Assembly (NCBI RefSeq): GCF_024628725.1
Contig: NZ_CP102410.1
Location: 558,001-622,000, forward strand
Reading direction: 5' to 3'
From: Ruegeria sp. YS9
GTDB lineage: Bacteria > Pseudomonadota > Alphaproteobacteria > Rhodobacterales > Rhodobacteraceae
DNA: 64,000 bases
The translations under genes and the position numbers were made by a program. Positions 46,745-55,281 of the stretch are shown piece by piece; the first letter of the stretch is position 1, and each line of letters opens with the position of its first letter. Under the pieces are notes generated by a model. It did not search any database. It was not told the origin of the DNA and saw nothing but the letters and a program-made list of their open reading frames with translations.

Positions 46745-47493
46745 CGACCGAACCGACCATTGAAACCCTGATGCAGGCCGCTGTCGACGGCCAGTTGACG
46801 CCATCTCAGAAGGACCGCCTGAACCGCCATCTGGTCGCGCATCCCACCGACCGCGCGCGGCTGGCGGAGATGATCCGGCAGGCGGAGATGGTGCGCGCCT
46901 CGGTGCCGCAGCCCGATCCCGCGCAACTGGGCCGGCTGATGCGCGGGGCGCGCGGGGGCACCAGTCACGCGGGGTTCGGACGGCTGGCCGCAGCGGTGGC
47001 GATCTTTGCCTTGGGTCTGGGCAGTGGCCTGTTCCTGTCGCGGGATTCTGCCACGCCCGTGACATTGATGGCGCAAGCACCGGTTCAGGCGGCGGCGGCA
47101 CACGCCCTGTATTCACCCGAGGTTCTGCACCCGGTCGAGGTGTTCGCCGATCAGCGCGATCATCTGCAAACCTGGCTCAGCAACCGGCTGGGCGCGTCGG
47201 TGATCGCACCGGAGTTGGGGGACACCGGTTACCGGCTGATCGGCGGGCGGCTGCTGCCGCTGGGCCACGGCCCGGCGGCGTTCTTCCTGTATGAAAACGA
47301 ATCCGGCGACCGCCTCAGCCTGTTTGCCAATTTGACCACGGACCCGGCTCAAACCTCGTTTCAATACCGGCGCGACGGCGACTTGGGCATCGTGTTCTGG
47401 CAGGACGGGCGATGGGAATACTCCATGGTGGGCCGCTCCGGTCGCCAGGTCATCGAAACCATCGCACGGAAGGCCCATGAAGAACTGATCTGA
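46741..47493 (+). CDS. Putative anti-sigma factor (transmembrane)
   Basis: A 250-residue protein starting at the ATG at 46741 that overlaps the sigma stop. The N-terminal 60 residues are a small helical region (MQAAVDGQLTPSQKDRLNRHL) of the anti-sigma type without a clear zinc HxxxCxxC motif. One membrane helix spans about 81-100 (AAVAIFALGLGSGLFLS). The periplasmic part has LIGGRLLPLGHGPAAFFLYE and RLSLFANLT, as in ChrR/RsiW-like anti-sigma relatives. It likely holds the sigma factor at the membrane. Confidence 0.85.
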   Translation: MTTEPTIETLMQAAVDGQLTPSQKDRLNRHLVAHPTDRARLAEMIRQAEMVRASVPQPDPAQLGRLMRGARGGTSHAGFGRLAAAVAIFALGLGSGLFLSRDSATPVTLMAQAPVQAAAAHALYSPEVLHPVEVFADQRDHLQTWLSNRLGASVIAPELGDTGYRLIGGRLLPLGHGPAAFFLYENESGDRLSLFANLTTDPAQTSFQYRRDGDLGIVFWQDGRWEYSMVGRSGRQVIETIARKAHEELI

Positions 47494-47498
47494 CAGGA

Positions 47499-49232
47499 CT
47501 ATTCCGCCACGCACACCCGTTCGTGTTCGGTCAGTGTTTTCCACGCGTCATATTGTGACAGGAAGACCTGTCCGTTCAGGTCATCGAGGAAATGGGACTG
47601 TTTCAGCCGGTCCATGACCGGGCCTTTGACCTCGCTCAGATGCAGGCCGACGCCCATGTCGCGCAGGCGATGATTGATCGCCTCGAGGCTTTCGAGCGCC
47701 GAGAAGTCGACCTCGTTCACCGCCGAGAACATCAGCACCACGTTGCGGATCTCGCAGCCCTCGGTCACGCGCGACTGGATCAGGTCTTCGAGGAAGCGGG
47801 CGTTCACGAAGTACAGGCTTTCATCCACCCGCAGCGTCACCAGCGTGGGGTCGGTCTCGACCTTGTGGCGCTTGATGTTGCGGAAATGCTGGGTGCCCGG
47901 CACCAGCCCCACCTCGGCCACATGCGGGCGCGAGGTCTTGTACAGGTGCAGCAGGATCGAGATCGCCACGCCGCTGGCCACGCCGGTCTCGACCCCGGCC
48001 AGCAGGGTCAGGGCGATGGTGGCGGCGACGGCGGTGAAATCCGCGCGCGAATAGCCCCAGGTCTTTTTCAGGATCGACAGGTCCACCAGGCTGAGCACCG
48101 CCACGATGATCGTCGCGGCCAGCGTCGCCTTGGGCAGGAAATAGACCAGAGGGGTCAGGAACAGCGCCGCAATCGCCAACCCGATGGCAGTGAAGGCACC
48201 GGCCGCGGGCGTTTCGGCGCCTGCATCGAAATTGACTACCGATCGTGCGAACCCCCCCGTGACGGGGTATCCCCCGGTGAATGCGGCGCCCAGATTGGCC
48301 GCGCCCAGGCCGATCAATTCCTGATCGGGGTCGATACGCTGGCGTTTCTTGGCGGCCAGCGTCTGCGCCACCGAGATGCTTTCGACGAAGCCGATGATCG
48401 AGATCAGTATGGCGGGAACCAACAGCGCGCCGATCAGGTCCGAGGACAGCCCCGGCAGGGTCAGCGGCGGCAGGCTCTGGGGCACCTCGCCCACGATCTT
48501 GACGCCGCGCGCGTCCAGCCCGAAGGCCCAGACGGACAAGGTGGTCGCCACCACCGCCGCCACCGGCCCGGCCTTCGTCAGCACATCCGCCAGCAGCGGC
48601 GGAACCCCCATGCGCCGCAGCGCCGGCTTGAGGTTCTTGCGCACCCAGAACAGGAACGCCGTGGCCAGCACGCCGATCACCACCGTGATCGGGTTGGTCT
48701 GATCCAGATGCGCCAGGATCGAACCCAGCATTTCCGGCAGGGTATGCCCATGCGCGCTGACCCCCAGAATGTGTTTCAGCTGGCTGGTTGCGATCAGGAT
48801 GCCCGAGGCGGTGATGAAGCCCGCGATCACCGGATGGCTGAGAAAGTTGGCCAGAAAACCCAGCCGGAACACGCCCAGCAGAACAAGAAAGCCGCCCGAC
48901 AGGAAGGCCAGCGTCAGCGCCGCAACCGCATAGCCGGCTGTGCCCTGCTCGGCCACCTGCCCCACGGCCGATGCGGTCAGCAGCGACACCACCGCCACCG
49001 GACCCACCGCCAGCGCCCGGCTGGTGCCGAAGATCGCATAGAGGATGATCGGCACGATCGAGGCATAGATCCCCGCCTCGGGCGGCAGCCCCGCCAGCAG
49101 CGCATAGGCCAGCGATTGCGGGATCAGCATGATCGTCACGATCACCGCCGCGACCAGGTCATTCGACAGCGCATTGCGGTCGTATCGGCGACCCCAATCA
49201 AGAATCGGGAAGTAATTCAGTAGGCTCTGCAT
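47499..49232 (-). CDS. SulP family anion transporter with STAS domain
   Basis: A 577-residue SLC26/SulP carrier. About 11-12 helices occupy residues 20-430, including the conserved LIPQSLAYALLAGLPPEAGIYAS and the AANLGAAFTGGYPVTGGFARS sequence. A C-terminal STAS domain (about 445-560) contains RNVVLMFSAVNEVDFSALESL. Family members move sulfate or bicarbonate. Its position downstream of SQR and persulfide genes suggests sulfate or sulfite export or exchange; this is inference from context. It converges with the anti-sigma gene with a 5-bp gap. Confidence 0.9.
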   Translation of the reverse strand: MQSLLNYFPILDWGRRYDRNALSNDLVAAVIVTIMLIPQSLAYALLAGLPPEAGIYASIVPIILYAIFGTSRALAVGPVAVVSLLTASAVGQVAEQGTAGYAVAALTLAFLSGGFLVLLGVFRLGFLANFLSHPVIAGFITASGILIATSQLKHILGVSAHGHTLPEMLGSILAHLDQTNPITVVIGVLATAFLFWVRKNLKPALRRMGVPPLLADVLTKAGPVAAVVATTLSVWAFGLDARGVKIVGEVPQSLPPLTLPGLSSDLIGALLVPAILISIIGFVESISVAQTLAAKKRQRIDPDQELIGLGAANLGAAFTGGYPVTGGFARSVVNFDAGAETPAAGAFTAIGLAIAALFLTPLVYFLPKATLAATIIVAVLSLVDLSILKKTWGYSRADFTAVAATIALTLLAGVETGVASGVAISILLHLYKTSRPHVAEVGLVPGTQHFRNIKRHKVETDPTLVTLRVDESLYFVNARFLEDLIQSRVTEGCEIRNVVLMFSAVNEVDFSALESLEAINHRLRDMGVGLHLSEVKGPVMDRLKQSHFLDDLNGQVFLSQYDAWKTLTEHERVCVAE

Positions 49233-49253
49233 GGGTCCATGTCCTGAAAAGGC

Positions 49254-49283
49254 GGCGGTCAGAGCGAGGAGGCTCTGACCGCC
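49254..49283. terminator. 12-bp perfect hairpin between SQR fusion and SulP gene
   Basis: GGCGGTCAGAGC pairs perfectly with GCTCTGACCGCC around a 6-base loop GAGGAG. A smaller hairpin CGCCGGTG / CACCGGCG lies at about 49326-49341. On the minus transcript both fall between the SQR fusion and sulP. No U-run follows, so the first may be an attenuator, an mRNA-processing hairpin or a weak terminator that lowers SulP expression. Confidence 0.45.
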
Positions 49284-49365
49284 AGATCATGGCCTGACAT
49301 CCGGGAGAGACAGGCCAGAACTTGCGCCGGTGTCACCGGCGTCGGTTTCGAGGAGGTCAGGTTTC

Positions 49366-51048
49366 TTATTCGGCTGCCACCTTCAGTGCCTCGGGCTTGG
49401 CCATCCATTCCTTGCCCTTCAGCATCGCCGACCAATAGACCGGCGGCAGCAGCTTTTCTTTCAGGAACCAGGCCGCGCGGCTGGGTCTGGTGCCGTCGAT
49501 CAGGAATTTCGGAAAACTGGGCTTCAGGACACCGCCATACCCGAATTCGGCCAGCACGATCTTGCCGCGTTCCACCGTCAAAGGGCACGAGCCATAGCCG
49601 TCATAAGCAGCGACCGGCGAGCGCCCTTCGATATCCGCCACGATGTTGTCGGCCACGGTCGGCGCCTGCTTGCGCGCGGCGGCCGCGGTTTTCGCGTTCG
49701 GGGCGTTCATCACATCGCCCAGCGACCAGATGTTGTCATAGCTCTTGTGCCGCAGCGTCGTCTGATCGACATCGACCCACCCCGCCGTATCCGCCAGCGG
49801 CGAGACCCGGACGAAGTCCGGCGCCACCTGCGGCGGGCAGACATGCATCATGTCGAACTCGACCGTCACCTGCTCGGGCTCGGCGTCGGGCTTGGTCACC
49901 CGGAGCGTGGCAGTTTTCGCGGGCCCGTCCACCGAAACCAGATTGTGGAAGAAGTTCAGCGTGGCGTCGTACTTCTTGACGTAGTCCATCAGCGCCGGGA
50001 CATAGTCCTTGACCCCGAACAGCACGCCACCCGCGTTCATGAACTGGATGTCGACATCCTTCAGAACGCCCCGCCGAACCCACGCATCGCCCGACAGATA
50101 CATCGCCTTCTGCGGCGCGCCGGCGCATTTGATCGGCATCGGCGGCTGGGTGAACAGCGCCCGGCCTTCCTTCAGGTCCTGGACAAGCTGCCAGGTATAA
50201 GGTGCCAGGTCATAGCGATAATTCGAGGTCACGCCGTTGCGGCCCAGCGTTTCCTCCAGCCCCTCGACCGCGCCCCAGTCCAGCTTGAGCCCCGGAGACA
50301 CCACCAGACGGTCGTATTTGACCACCCGGCAGCCATCCAGGATCACCGCGTTGTTCTGCGGCTCGAACGCGGCCACGGCGGCCTTGATCCACTTTACCCC
50401 GCGCGGGATCAGCGAGCCCATCGTCTTGGCCGTCTGCTCGGGCGTGAACACGCCGCCGCCCACAAGGGTCCAGCCGGGCTGATAATAATGCACGTCGGAC
50501 GGGTCGATAATGGCGATCGACAAGTCGGATTTGCGCGCATGGAGGCTGGCCGCAGTGGCGATGCCGCCGGCCCCGCCGCCCACGATCACCACGTCAAAGG
50601 ACGCATCCCCCGTGTCGGTCGGGGTCTTGCCGCCATTGGCAATACGGCGGGCCACGCCGCTCATGTCATATCCGGCGGACTTGGTCGCCGCCAGGATCTC
50701 GGGCAGAGGGCGGCCCTGCGCCGCCTCGTGCAGCGACCACAACGTGGCCGACCGCGTCCCCGTACGGCAATAGGCCAAAACCGGGCCCGGCAACTCGGTC
50801 AGGGCACCGCCAAAGGCCTGCGCGTCATCATCCTTGACCATCCCGCTCTGCACCGGGACATAGCGTGCCTCAAGGCCATGTTTTCGGGCCGCCGCCTCAA
50901 TCTCGTCAAAGCTGGGCTGGTCGGCCCCTTCGCCATCGGGCCGGTTGCAGATGATGGCCCGGAACCCCGCCGCCTTGATGGCGGCAAGGTCGTCCGGCGT
51001 GATCTGCGGCGAGACCGACAGTGCGTCTGATATTTTCCTGATTTCCAT
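49366..51048 (-). CDS. DUF442-type phosphatase / sulfide:quinone oxidoreductase fusion
   Basis: A 560-residue fusion. Residues 1-115 are a DUF442/beta-lactamase-hydrolase-type phosphatase-like domain with the P-loop YCRTGTRSAT. Residues 150-530 are an SQR-like flavoprotein with GGGAGGIATAASLHAR, VVSPGLKLDWG and SLGDVMN. Likely redox cysteines lie in IKCAGAPQKA and MMHVCPPQ. SQRs oxidise sulfide at the membrane and make persulfide; DUF442-SQR fusions typically neighbour persulfide dioxygenases, as here (MBL gene 15 bp upstream). The phosphatase activity of the first domain is unproven. Confidence 0.9.
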   Translation of the reverse strand: MEIRKISDALSVSPQITPDDLAAIKAAGFRAIICNRPDGEGADQPSFDEIEAAARKHGLEARYVPVQSGMVKDDDAQAFGGALTELPGPVLAYCRTGTRSATLWSLHEAAQGRPLPEILAATKSAGYDMSGVARRIANGGKTPTDTGDASFDVVIVGGGAGGIATAASLHARKSDLSIAIIDPSDVHYYQPGWTLVGGGVFTPEQTAKTMGSLIPRGVKWIKAAVAAFEPQNNAVILDGCRVVKYDRLVVSPGLKLDWGAVEGLEETLGRNGVTSNYRYDLAPYTWQLVQDLKEGRALFTQPPMPIKCAGAPQKAMYLSGDAWVRRGVLKDVDIQFMNAGGVLFGVKDYVPALMDYVKKYDATLNFFHNLVSVDGPAKTATLRVTKPDAEPEQVTVEFDMMHVCPPQVAPDFVRVSPLADTAGWVDVDQTTLRHKSYDNIWSLGDVMNAPNAKTAAAARKQAPTVADNIVADIEGRSPVAAYDGYGSCPLTVERGKIVLAEFGYGGVLKPSFPKFLIDGTRPSRAAWFLKEKLLPPVYWSAMLKGKEWMAKPEALKVAAE

Positions 51049-51063
51049 TGTCGCCTCCCGCGA

Positions 51064-52011
51064 TCAAAGCTTGTTGACCGGAACCTTCAGCATCTGGTTG
51101 CCGTCCTGATCCGTCGGGATGTCTCCGGCGCGGATGTTGACCTGGATCGACGGGATGATCAGCGTCGGCATCGCCAGCGTCGCATCACGCTCCGTGCGCA
51201 TCTTGATGAACTCTTCTCGCGACTTGCCGCCGCCCACGTGGATGTTGTGTGCCTTCTCCTCGGCCACGGTGGTTTCCCAGCGGATGTCGCGACCGTTGGG
51301 GCCATAGTCATGGCACATGAACAGGCGGGTTTCGTCCGGCAGGCTCAGCACCTTCTGGATCGAGTCATAAAGTGTCCCCGCATCCCCGCCCGGAAAGTCG
51401 GCCCGGGCCGAACCGCCATCGGGCATGAACAGCGTGTCACCCACGAAAGCCGCATCGCCCATCACATGCACCATGCAGGCCGGCGTATGGCCCGGCGTGT
51501 GCATGGCAAAGGCGGTCATGTTGCCGATCTTGTAGGTCATGCCGTCGGTGAACAGCGCATCGAACTGGCTGCCGTCGCGCTGGAACTCGGTGCCTTCGTT
51601 GAAGATCTTGCCGAACACCTCCTGCACGATCTTGATGTTCTCGCCGATGCCGATCTTGCCGCCCAGCTTTTGCTGGATGTAGGGCGCCGCCGACAAATGA
51701 TCCGCATGCGCATGGGTTTCGATGATCCATTCCAGCTTCAGACCCTGCTTTTCGATCTCGGCGATCAGCAGGTCGGCATGGTCGAACGTGATCCGGCCGG
51801 CCGCATAGTCGATGTCCATCACGCTGTCGATGATCGCGCAGGCGTTCGACGTCGGGTCCTTGACGATATAGCTGATCGTCGCCGTCGCCTCGTCATAGAA
51901 CCCCTGAACCTCGGGCTTGACGCTCTGGTCAACAGGATAGTTCGCTATCGGCGTCGCAATCGCGTCCGCCATCTTCTGGTTGTGCGTGTCAATGGTCTTC
52001 TGATCGTTCAT
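51064..52011 (-). CDS. Persulfide-dioxygenase-like MBL-fold metallohydrolase
   Basis: A 315-residue metallo-beta-lactamase-fold protein. Metal motif THAHADHLSAAPYI at about 105-118, then HTPGHTPACMVHVMGD and the ETHE1/Blh-type MPDGGSARADFPGGDAGTLYD, and HDYGPNGR. These enzymes oxidise glutathione persulfide or act as sulfurtransferase partners of SQR. It is upstream of the SQR fusion in the same operon, fitting a sulfide oxidation and detoxification route sulfide -> persulfide -> sulfite. Confidence 0.9.
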   Translation of the reverse strand: MNDQKTIDTHNQKMADAIATPIANYPVDQSVKPEVQGFYDEATATISYIVKDPTSNACAIIDSVMDIDYAAGRITFDHADLLIAEIEKQGLKLEWIIETHAHADHLSAAPYIQQKLGGKIGIGENIKIVQEVFGKIFNEGTEFQRDGSQFDALFTDGMTYKIGNMTAFAMHTPGHTPACMVHVMGDAAFVGDTLFMPDGGSARADFPGGDAGTLYDSIQKVLSLPDETRLFMCHDYGPNGRDIRWETTVAEEKAHNIHVGGGKSREEFIKMRTERDATLAMPTLIIPSIQVNIRAGDIPTDQDGNQMLKVPVNKL

Positions 52012-52047
52012 ATTCGTGCCTCCTCTTGGGCGCGGGTCCAGCCTCTG

Positions 52048-52404
52048 TTAACCGCGCGTCATCATCATTTCGTGAACGGCCTCCATGACCCGGGGATCCG
52101 ATGACCGGGTGACGGTACGGATGCCGTCCGGCAGGTTTTCGACATTTCGCGTGATGGTATCGAAGTTGCGGACCCTCGCCGCCGGTTCGGCGCTTTCCTC
52201 GGGCGTCGCATACCGGCCGCGCAATCCCGGCTTGTTCACGTCGTCATGGCCTTTCTCATCCGCTCCGTGGCGACGCCGCGTCGACGCGCCGGCCTTTCCA
52301 AGCTTGTGGCCGTATGCATGGGGCCACAGGAAACAGGCGCCGAGCGTACCGACCGCCGCAACGGCAACACCGCCGAGCTTCGGGACGTTTTTGCGGTCAT
52401 CCAT
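52048..52404 (-). CDS. Small hypothetical membrane-anchored protein in sulfide cluster
   Basis: A 118-residue protein from the ATG at 52404. One hydrophobic stretch (about 11-27, GGVAVAAVGTLGACFLWPHAYG) is followed by a charged, probably disordered, His/Lys/Arg-rich part and a C-terminal helical tail (DPRVMEAVHEMMMTRG). I do not recognise it. It lies 36 bp upstream of the MBL gene on the same strand and may be its partner or an incidental gene. Confidence 0.55.
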   Translation of the reverse strand: MDDRKNVPKLGGVAVAAVGTLGACFLWPHAYGHKLGKAGASTRRRHGADEKGHDDVNKPGLRGRYATPEESAEPAARVRNFDTITRNVENLPDGIRTVTRSSDPRVMEAVHEMMMTRG

Positions 52405-52555
52405 TTCACTCTCCTGGGTTTTGGTCCGTCCGCAACCGGGCTTCTGTTCAGGGCTTCGGCGCCTCGGGCGCGAATCTAAAGTTGAAGAGCAGATATAACT
52501 TTCATGACAACAGTTCAGTGACAAAGTCACGAAACCCGCAACCCTTTGGAAATTT

Positions 52556-53221
52556 TCAGGCGCTCTGCGCCTGTTTTTCCAATGCAGACTTGTCGGTCAA
52601 AGTGATCCGTCCGCGCGATTGGGTGATCATCTCGCGCTTCTGGAAATCCTGCAAAACCCGCGTGATGACTTCGCGCGCGGTACCCAGTTCGCTGGCAAGC
52701 TGTTGGTGGGTGGCCTGGATTTCATCGCCCCCCTCGGCCAAATCAAGAAGACGCTCGGCCAGGCGCACGTCCAGATGCCCGAAGGCCACATCATCCACCA
52801 CCCGCAACAGATCGATCAATCGGCGCGAATAGGCCTCGAAGACAAACTGGCGAAAGGCATCCTCTTCCGAGGCCAGACGATCAAACGAGAGCTTCGGCAG
52901 AACCACGGCAACGACATCGGTCTCGGCGATACCTTCGGCATTATAAGCCTCTTCGGCCAACATGCAGGCCGTGGTCAGCACACAGCTTTCACCGGCCTCG
53001 ACCCGATACAGCACAATCTCGCGCCCGGAATCTGACCTTTGAGAGACCCGAACCCGGCCGTCATACAGAAAAAGCAGGCTGTCGGGCACATGGTCGGGCC
53101 CGAATACCTGGGTGCCCTTGGGGAAACGCAGGATTCGGGCGGCTGCCCGCAACCTTTCCCGTACCGGTTTGGGAAGACGGCTGGTGCCGTGGAAACGCTC
53201 GGTCCAGTCGGTGATCGTCAT
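52556..53221 (-). CDS. Crp/Fnr family transcriptional regulator
   Basis: A 221-residue regulator. Residues 20-130 form the cNMP-type beta roll; 150-215 are the winged helix with LASELGTAREVITRVLQDFQ. The N-terminal Fnr iron-sulfur cysteines are absent, but Cys residues occur in ESCVLTTACMLAEEAY of the ligand pocket. Such Cys-bearing Crp members are often linked to sulfide genes, so a redox or sulfane-sulfur sensor role is a plausible inference. It overlaps the Rrf2 gene by 4 bp. Confidence 0.9.
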   Translation of the reverse strand: MTITDWTERFHGTSRLPKPVRERLRAAARILRFPKGTQVFGPDHVPDSLLFLYDGRVRVSQRSDSGREIVLYRVEAGESCVLTTACMLAEEAYNAEGIAETDVVAVVLPKLSFDRLASEEDAFRQFVFEAYSRRLIDLLRVVDDVAFGHLDVRLAERLLDLAEGGDEIQATHQQLASELGTAREVITRVLQDFQKREMITQSRGRITLTDKSALEKQAQSA

Positions 53222-53688
53222 CTTGCCTTGCGCATGGGTGCCACGATGCCCTCCTCGATCGGCGCGATGCGGTTCAGCAACTCAGCCCGGTTTGCGGCGA
53301 TGTCAGCCAACGTCAGATCATCGAGCACCACCATGAACGCCCGGGTCGCTTTTTGAATCGCCTGGGACAGCTTGCATATTCCGATCAGCGGGCACGTGTT
53401 TTTTTCTGGATTGAAACACTCGACCACGTCCAGTGGCCCTTCGGTCAGGCGAATGACATCGCCGATGACGATGTCCTCGGCCGGTTTGGCCAGCCGGAAC
53501 CCACCACCCCGACCCCGCGTGGTTTCCAGATAACCGGCACGGCCCAGTTCGTGCACGATCTTCACGATATGTGGTCGGGCCAGCCCGTGCACGCGCACGA
53601 CATCGTCTACGCGGATGCGATTCGGCGCCTTGAGCGCCGCCAACTGCAACGAACGCAGGGCAAAATTGGAATAGGATGTGAGTTTCAT
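53218..53688 (-). CDS. Rrf2 family [Fe-S] transcriptional regulator (NsrR/IscR-like)
   Basis: A 156-residue regulator from the ATG at 53688; an upstream ATG at 53703 would add 5 residues. The winged helix has the Rrf2 pattern RIRVDDVVRVHGLARPHIVKIV and GGGFRLAKP. Three cysteines, 91, 99 and 105 (CFNPEKNTCPLIGICKL), match the cluster-binding loop of NsrR/IscR. The protein therefore probably senses NO, redox state or sulfur species through an Fe-S cluster. It is coupled to the Crp/Fnr gene and divergent from a peroxiredoxin. Confidence 0.92.
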   Translation of the reverse strand: MKLTSYSNFALRSLQLAALKAPNRIRVDDVVRVHGLARPHIVKIVHELGRAGYLETTRGRGGGFRLAKPAEDIVIGDVIRLTEGPLDVVECFNPEKNTCPLIGICKLSQAIQKATRAFMVVLDDLTLADIAANRAELLNRIAPIEEGIVAPMRKAR

Positions 53689-53701
53689 GCACGTCTCTTT
53701 C

Positions 53702-53731
53702 AAAAAACTCTATTCAAGATGTAAGTTTTTT
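53702..53731. promoter_or_regulatory. Candidate Rrf2/NsrR-type operator
   Basis: An inverted repeat with arms AAAAAACT (53702-53709) and AGTTTTTT (53724-53731), 14 bases apart, lies 14 bp upstream of the Rrf2 ATG. The centre holds AAGATGTAAGT, close to the NsrR half-site AAGATGyATTT. It lies between Rrf2 and the divergent peroxiredoxin gene, where an autoregulatory site would be expected. Confidence 0.5.
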
Positions 53732-53821
53732 GCAAGTTCGGTGGTTTTATCACTGACCGGGATGCGGCGCGGAACGACCTGAGCCGATGAAACAGAACCC
53801 GAAAGACCGAAAGGAAGACCA

Positions 53822-54349
53822 ATGACCCTGCTTCTTGGAGACGTTGTTCCCGATTTCCAAGCCGACACCACGACCGGTCCAATTTCCTTCCATCACTGGA
53901 TCGGCGAGGACTGGGCGTTCTTTTTCAGCCTTCCTGCCGACTTTACCCCGGTCTGCACCACCGAAATGGGCCGCACTGCGCAGCTGGCCGACGAGTTTGC
54001 CGAACGTGGCGTGAAACCCATCGGTCTGAGCACCGACACCGTCACCGAACACCCGCGCTGGATCGAAGACGTCAACGACACGCAGCACACGACCCTGACC
54101 TTTCCCATCGTGGCCGACCCTGATCTGAAGATCGCCAAACTGTCCGAGATGATCCACCCAGCGGAATCCGAAACCGCCGCGGTACGGTCGGCGTTCATCA
54201 TCGACCCCGACAAGAAGCTGCGCCTGACCAAGACCTATCCCATGAGCGTTGGCCGCAGCCCAGCCTGCACGGTGATGTATTGGCCCGGCTCGGTGATATC
54301 TTCCATGAACCCGGCATGGCGCCATGTATTGGAAAAGATGTCCCGCTGA
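53822..54349 (+). pseudogene. 1-Cys (Prx6-type) peroxiredoxin, C-terminally replaced
   Basis: The reading frame (175 residues) begins as a normal Prx6 peroxiredoxin: LLLGDVVPDF, catalytic PVCTTEMG (Cys45) and SAFIIDPDKKLRLTKTYPMS. The family continues for about 60 more residues (NFDEVLRVLDSLQ and on). Here similarity ends after VGR and the last 30 residues (SPACTVMYWPGSV and on) are antisense of a Rieske-oxygenase fragment. The Prx core may still fold, but the dimerisation and C-terminal domain are lost. Divergent from Rrf2. Confidence 0.8.
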
Positions 54350-54414
54350 TCACGATCAAACCAGTCCTGACGGGTGTAAGCTTCGGCCGGCAACAGATGG
54401 AGCATGTTTGCCAT
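54241..54414 (-). pseudogene. Rieske ring-hydroxylating oxygenase alpha-subunit N-terminal fragment
   Basis: From the ATG at 54414, with GAGGAGG upstream, the minus strand encodes LLPAEAYTRQDWFDRDQRDIF then NTWRHAGFMEDITEPGQYIT and VQAGLRPTLM. This is the N-terminal region of Rieske non-heme oxygenases just before the CxH Rieske motif. It stops where the peroxiredoxin frame ends on the other strand. About 50 codons survive; the Rieske and iron domains are gone. Confidence 0.7.
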
Positions 54415-54438
54415 TGGGTGCATTCCTCCTCAGGGAAG

Positions 54439-54690
54439 TTAGGCCAACGATGGAAAGAAGTCGCCCAGCAGCAGGAAAAAACCCAACACAATCCAGGTGA
54501 CCTGGATACACCAGAACAGGACCGGCTCAGTCGCCCGGTAGACATCTGTCAACAAGAAAGCTTGTCCAGACGAAATGCCAATGACGGTCCAGTACAGAAA
54601 CAACAGACCCCAGAGAAATTGATAGCCCAGCAGAATTGAAATCATCAGCAAGGCGAACATGGTGTAGTTTGCGATTTGGATGCGTTTCAT
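54439..54690 (-). CDS. Small membrane protein
   Basis: An 83-residue protein with two to three hydrophobic helices (about 8-26, 28-46 and 58-80; FALLMISILLGYQFLWGLLFLYW and FWCIQVTWIVLGFFLLLGDFF). Its ATG overlaps the TetR-type regulator stop by 4 bp, so it is the coupled second gene. I do not recognise a named family. It lies just upstream of the broken oxygenase gene and may have belonged to that lost oxygenase locus. Confidence 0.7.
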   Translation of the reverse strand: MKRIQIANYTMFALLMISILLGYQFLWGLLFLYWTVIGISSGQAFLLTDVYRATEPVLFWCIQVTWIVLGFFLLLGDFFPSLA

Positions 54691-55277
54691 GCTGGGTCTG
54701 CCAGATTTTCACATAGTGAAACTGCCATCGCCTTCGACCGGTTCACCCACTCTGTCGGCATTTCCAAAGCAGCAAGCGATGCCGTGTTGAAGTAAAGCGC
54801 CACTATGCCATGCGCTGCCTGTTGGGTGTCCATCTGTGGGGCCTTGGGATAGTTCCGCTGCAAAACCTCAGCAACCTGCGCTTCAAATCCAAGGATCGAA
54901 GCCCGGCAGTTTGCCCTGAGCTCGCCATCCTCACTGGCTCGAGCCGTGAGGGCCGCAAATGCCAGGACCAGATCGGGTGACGAGTCTGACTGATCGGAGA
55001 ATAGGTGGTTCACCAAGACATGCGCGGAATCTGAGTCCGGCAAGGCGGCAACCAATTCGTTCGCGGCACTGTTGAACTGGTCCAACACGTAATCCTGCAA
55101 GGCCACGATCATCTCATCCCGGTTGCCAAGATGGTGACGGATCAGTGGGCGGGTCAGCCCCGCCTCTTTTGCAATCGCACTCAAGGTGGCACCATCCAGG
55201 CCCATCCGTGCGACACAGCGCACAAACGCCTCCATGACCTGACCATAGCGCTCATCGCGGTTTGAAGGGCGTCCCAT
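54687..55277 (-). CDS. TetR/AcrR family transcriptional regulator
   Basis: A 196-residue regulator. The N-terminal helix-turn-helix is GATLSAIAKEAGLTRPLIRHHLGNRDEM (about residues 32-60), with a BetI-like second half typical of the RutR/BetI group (LVNHLFSD). It forms an operon with the small membrane protein downstream. Its likely original target, the Rieske oxygenase, is truncated, so it may now be an orphan; this is inference. Confidence 0.88.
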   Translation of the reverse strand: MGRPSNRDERYGQVMEAFVRCVARMGLDGATLSAIAKEAGLTRPLIRHHLGNRDEMIVALQDYVLDQFNSAANELVAALPDSDSAHVLVNHLFSDQSDSSPDLVLAFAALTARASEDGELRANCRASILGFEAQVAEVLQRNYPKAPQMDTQQAAHGIVALYFNTASLAALEMPTEWVNRSKAMAVSLCENLADPA

Positions 55278-55281
55278 TGTC

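Noticed and set aside
47592..49223. Long open frame (543 codons) opposite the SulP gene
   Set aside because: Composition is rich in Arg, Gln, His and Gly with no domain; it is the antisense shadow of a clear SulP transporter.
49330..51030. Long open frame (566 codons) opposite the SQR fusion
   Set aside because: Antisense shadow of a well-supported gene; no recognisable motif.
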